Notes under the pieces: model-generated | What the model was told of the DNA's origin: nothing | The model's database searches: none | Seen by the model: only the letters and a program-made list of their open reading frames with translations | Part shown: positions 1 through 64,000 of the stretch, one piece after another | Numbering within the stretch: the first letter of the stretch is position 1 | How the letters are laid out: every line of letters starts with the position of its first letter | Translations under genes and position numbers: made by a program | Source of the DNA: Amorphochlora amoebiformis | Lineage: Eukaryota; Cercozoa; Chlorarachniophyceae | Assembly (NCBI GenBank): GCA_054601695.1 | Contig: BAAHQB010000230.1 | Location: forward strand, 186,001 to 250,000 | Length of the DNA: 64,000 nt | Reading direction: 5' to 3'

Positions 1-35
1 TACATATATATATGCGAGTATGTACATCTATCGAT

Positions 36-83
<48 letters not shown>

Positions 84-140
84 TATGAATAAGCCATGCA
101 CATATTTATCTAAACAAAAATATATATATTTTACATACAA

Positions 141-188
<48 letters not shown>

Positions 189-242
189 TATAACAAAACA
201 TTGCATAAATATAGATACAATATGCATGCATAATATGTATAC

Positions 243-286
<44 letters not shown>

Positions 287-366
287 TTGTTTATATACAT
301 GAAATATACATGTATAAACATATATATTTAAATATATGCATGCATATATACCTTTATATGCATATG

Positions 367-469
<103 letters not shown>

Positions 470-470
470 A

Positions 471-519
<49 letters not shown>

Positions 520-614
520 TATATGGCGAAAATAATATACCGTCTTCGTGGGACAGGCTATATATATATATACATATATAATGTATATATATATATAATA
601 TATTAAATATATAT

Positions 615-672
<58 letters not shown>

Positions 673-693
673 TATATGGCGAAAATAATATAC

Positions 694-52694
<52,001 letters not shown>

Positions 52695-52702
52695 CCATCC
52701 AT

Positions 52703-52853
52703 CCGCTCCGATTCGGCGGGAAAGTGAATCCCGGGTATTATAAGGGATCGCCGGGGATCCCTGGGAATTTAAATATATCTGTAGACAAATATACAGGATA
52801 TCCGAATACTGATATCTAATTATCTAATTGAAGACAAGATTTAATCGGCTCTC
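52703..52853. promoter_or_regulatory. Divergent promoter interval between the two genes
   Basis: About 150 bp separate the putative ROCO starts (52,694 or 52,702, minus) from the plus-gene ATG (52,854). It contains a TTTAAATATA stretch at about 52,768-52,780 and GC-rich palindromic blocks such as CCGGGGATCCCTGGG. Transcription start sites are not visible. Confidence 0.4.
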
Positions 52854-63670
<10,817 letters not shown>

Positions 63671-63797
63671 GTATTGATTTCAATATGTAGATATTTGTAT
63701 GTCGATATGTGGATATTGAATCAGATTTCAATATGTAGATATCTGTATGTCGATATGTGGATATTGAATGTCAATATCTGAATGTGTATGCAAAAGT

Positions 63798-63877
<80 letters not shown>

Positions 63878-63942
63878 TATATATTATATATACAGATATT
63901 AACGTATACAAACATCGAGAGCTTACGTGCTATTATCTACTC

Positions 63943-63994
<52 letters not shown>

Positions 63995-64000
63995 TATATA

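Overview
This is a window from an intron-rich nuclear genome of a eukaryote. The evidence is GT-AG introns, TTAGGG-type telomeric repeats in interstitial arrays, a Ty1/copia LTR retrotransposon and very large amounts of (TA)n. The species cannot be fixed from the sequence; a protist or alga is my guess. Most of the long open frames are microsatellites read as protein (Tyr-Ile, Ser-Leu, Arg-Glu, Thr-Leu repeats) and are not genes. The real genes lie in small islands of non-repetitive sequence between the arrays. I read those islands by hand as exons, checking the splice sites and whether the reading phase carries over from one exon to the next.

Minus strand, about 52.7 kb down to at least 0.69 kb and probably off the left edge: one giant gene of about 65 small exons (roughly 4.7 kb of coding sequence in 52 kb). 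It encodes a ROCO-family protein. Reading 5' to 3' (right to left), I see a LIM zinc finger (52.0-50.2 kb), a Ser/Arg-rich disordered exon (43.4-43.9 kb), a C2-like domain (42.5-37.7 kb), a cyclic-nucleotide-binding-like domain (34.6-29.3 kb), a second C2-like domain (28.8-24.3 kb), a Roc GTPase with P-loop, WDFAGQE and THVD motifs (21.3-9.9 kb) and a COR domain (9.0-1.7 kb). Exon phases agree across nearly all junctions; the exceptions are flagged.

Plus strand, from 52,854 off the right edge: a second multi-exon gene of unknown name, with a basic, nuclear-looking N-terminus and helical HEAT/ARM-like later exons. The two genes are divergent, and their start codons are only about 150 bp apart.

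Introns: they are filled with (TA)n, (CT)n, minisatellites and telomeric arrays. Arrays next to a 3' splice site read CCCTAA in the sense strand. Arrays next to a 5' splice site mostly read TTAGGG. Many exons are surrounded by partial copies of themselves: copies of the exon 3' end plus donor lie downstream, and copies of the acceptor plus exon 5' end lie upstream.

At 46,359-50,017 a copia element with identical 239-bp LTRs sits inside an intron of the ROCO gene, in the same orientation. It is an internal-deletion derivative lacking the core of reverse transcriptase and most of RNase H. All exon calls are manual readings without transcript support.
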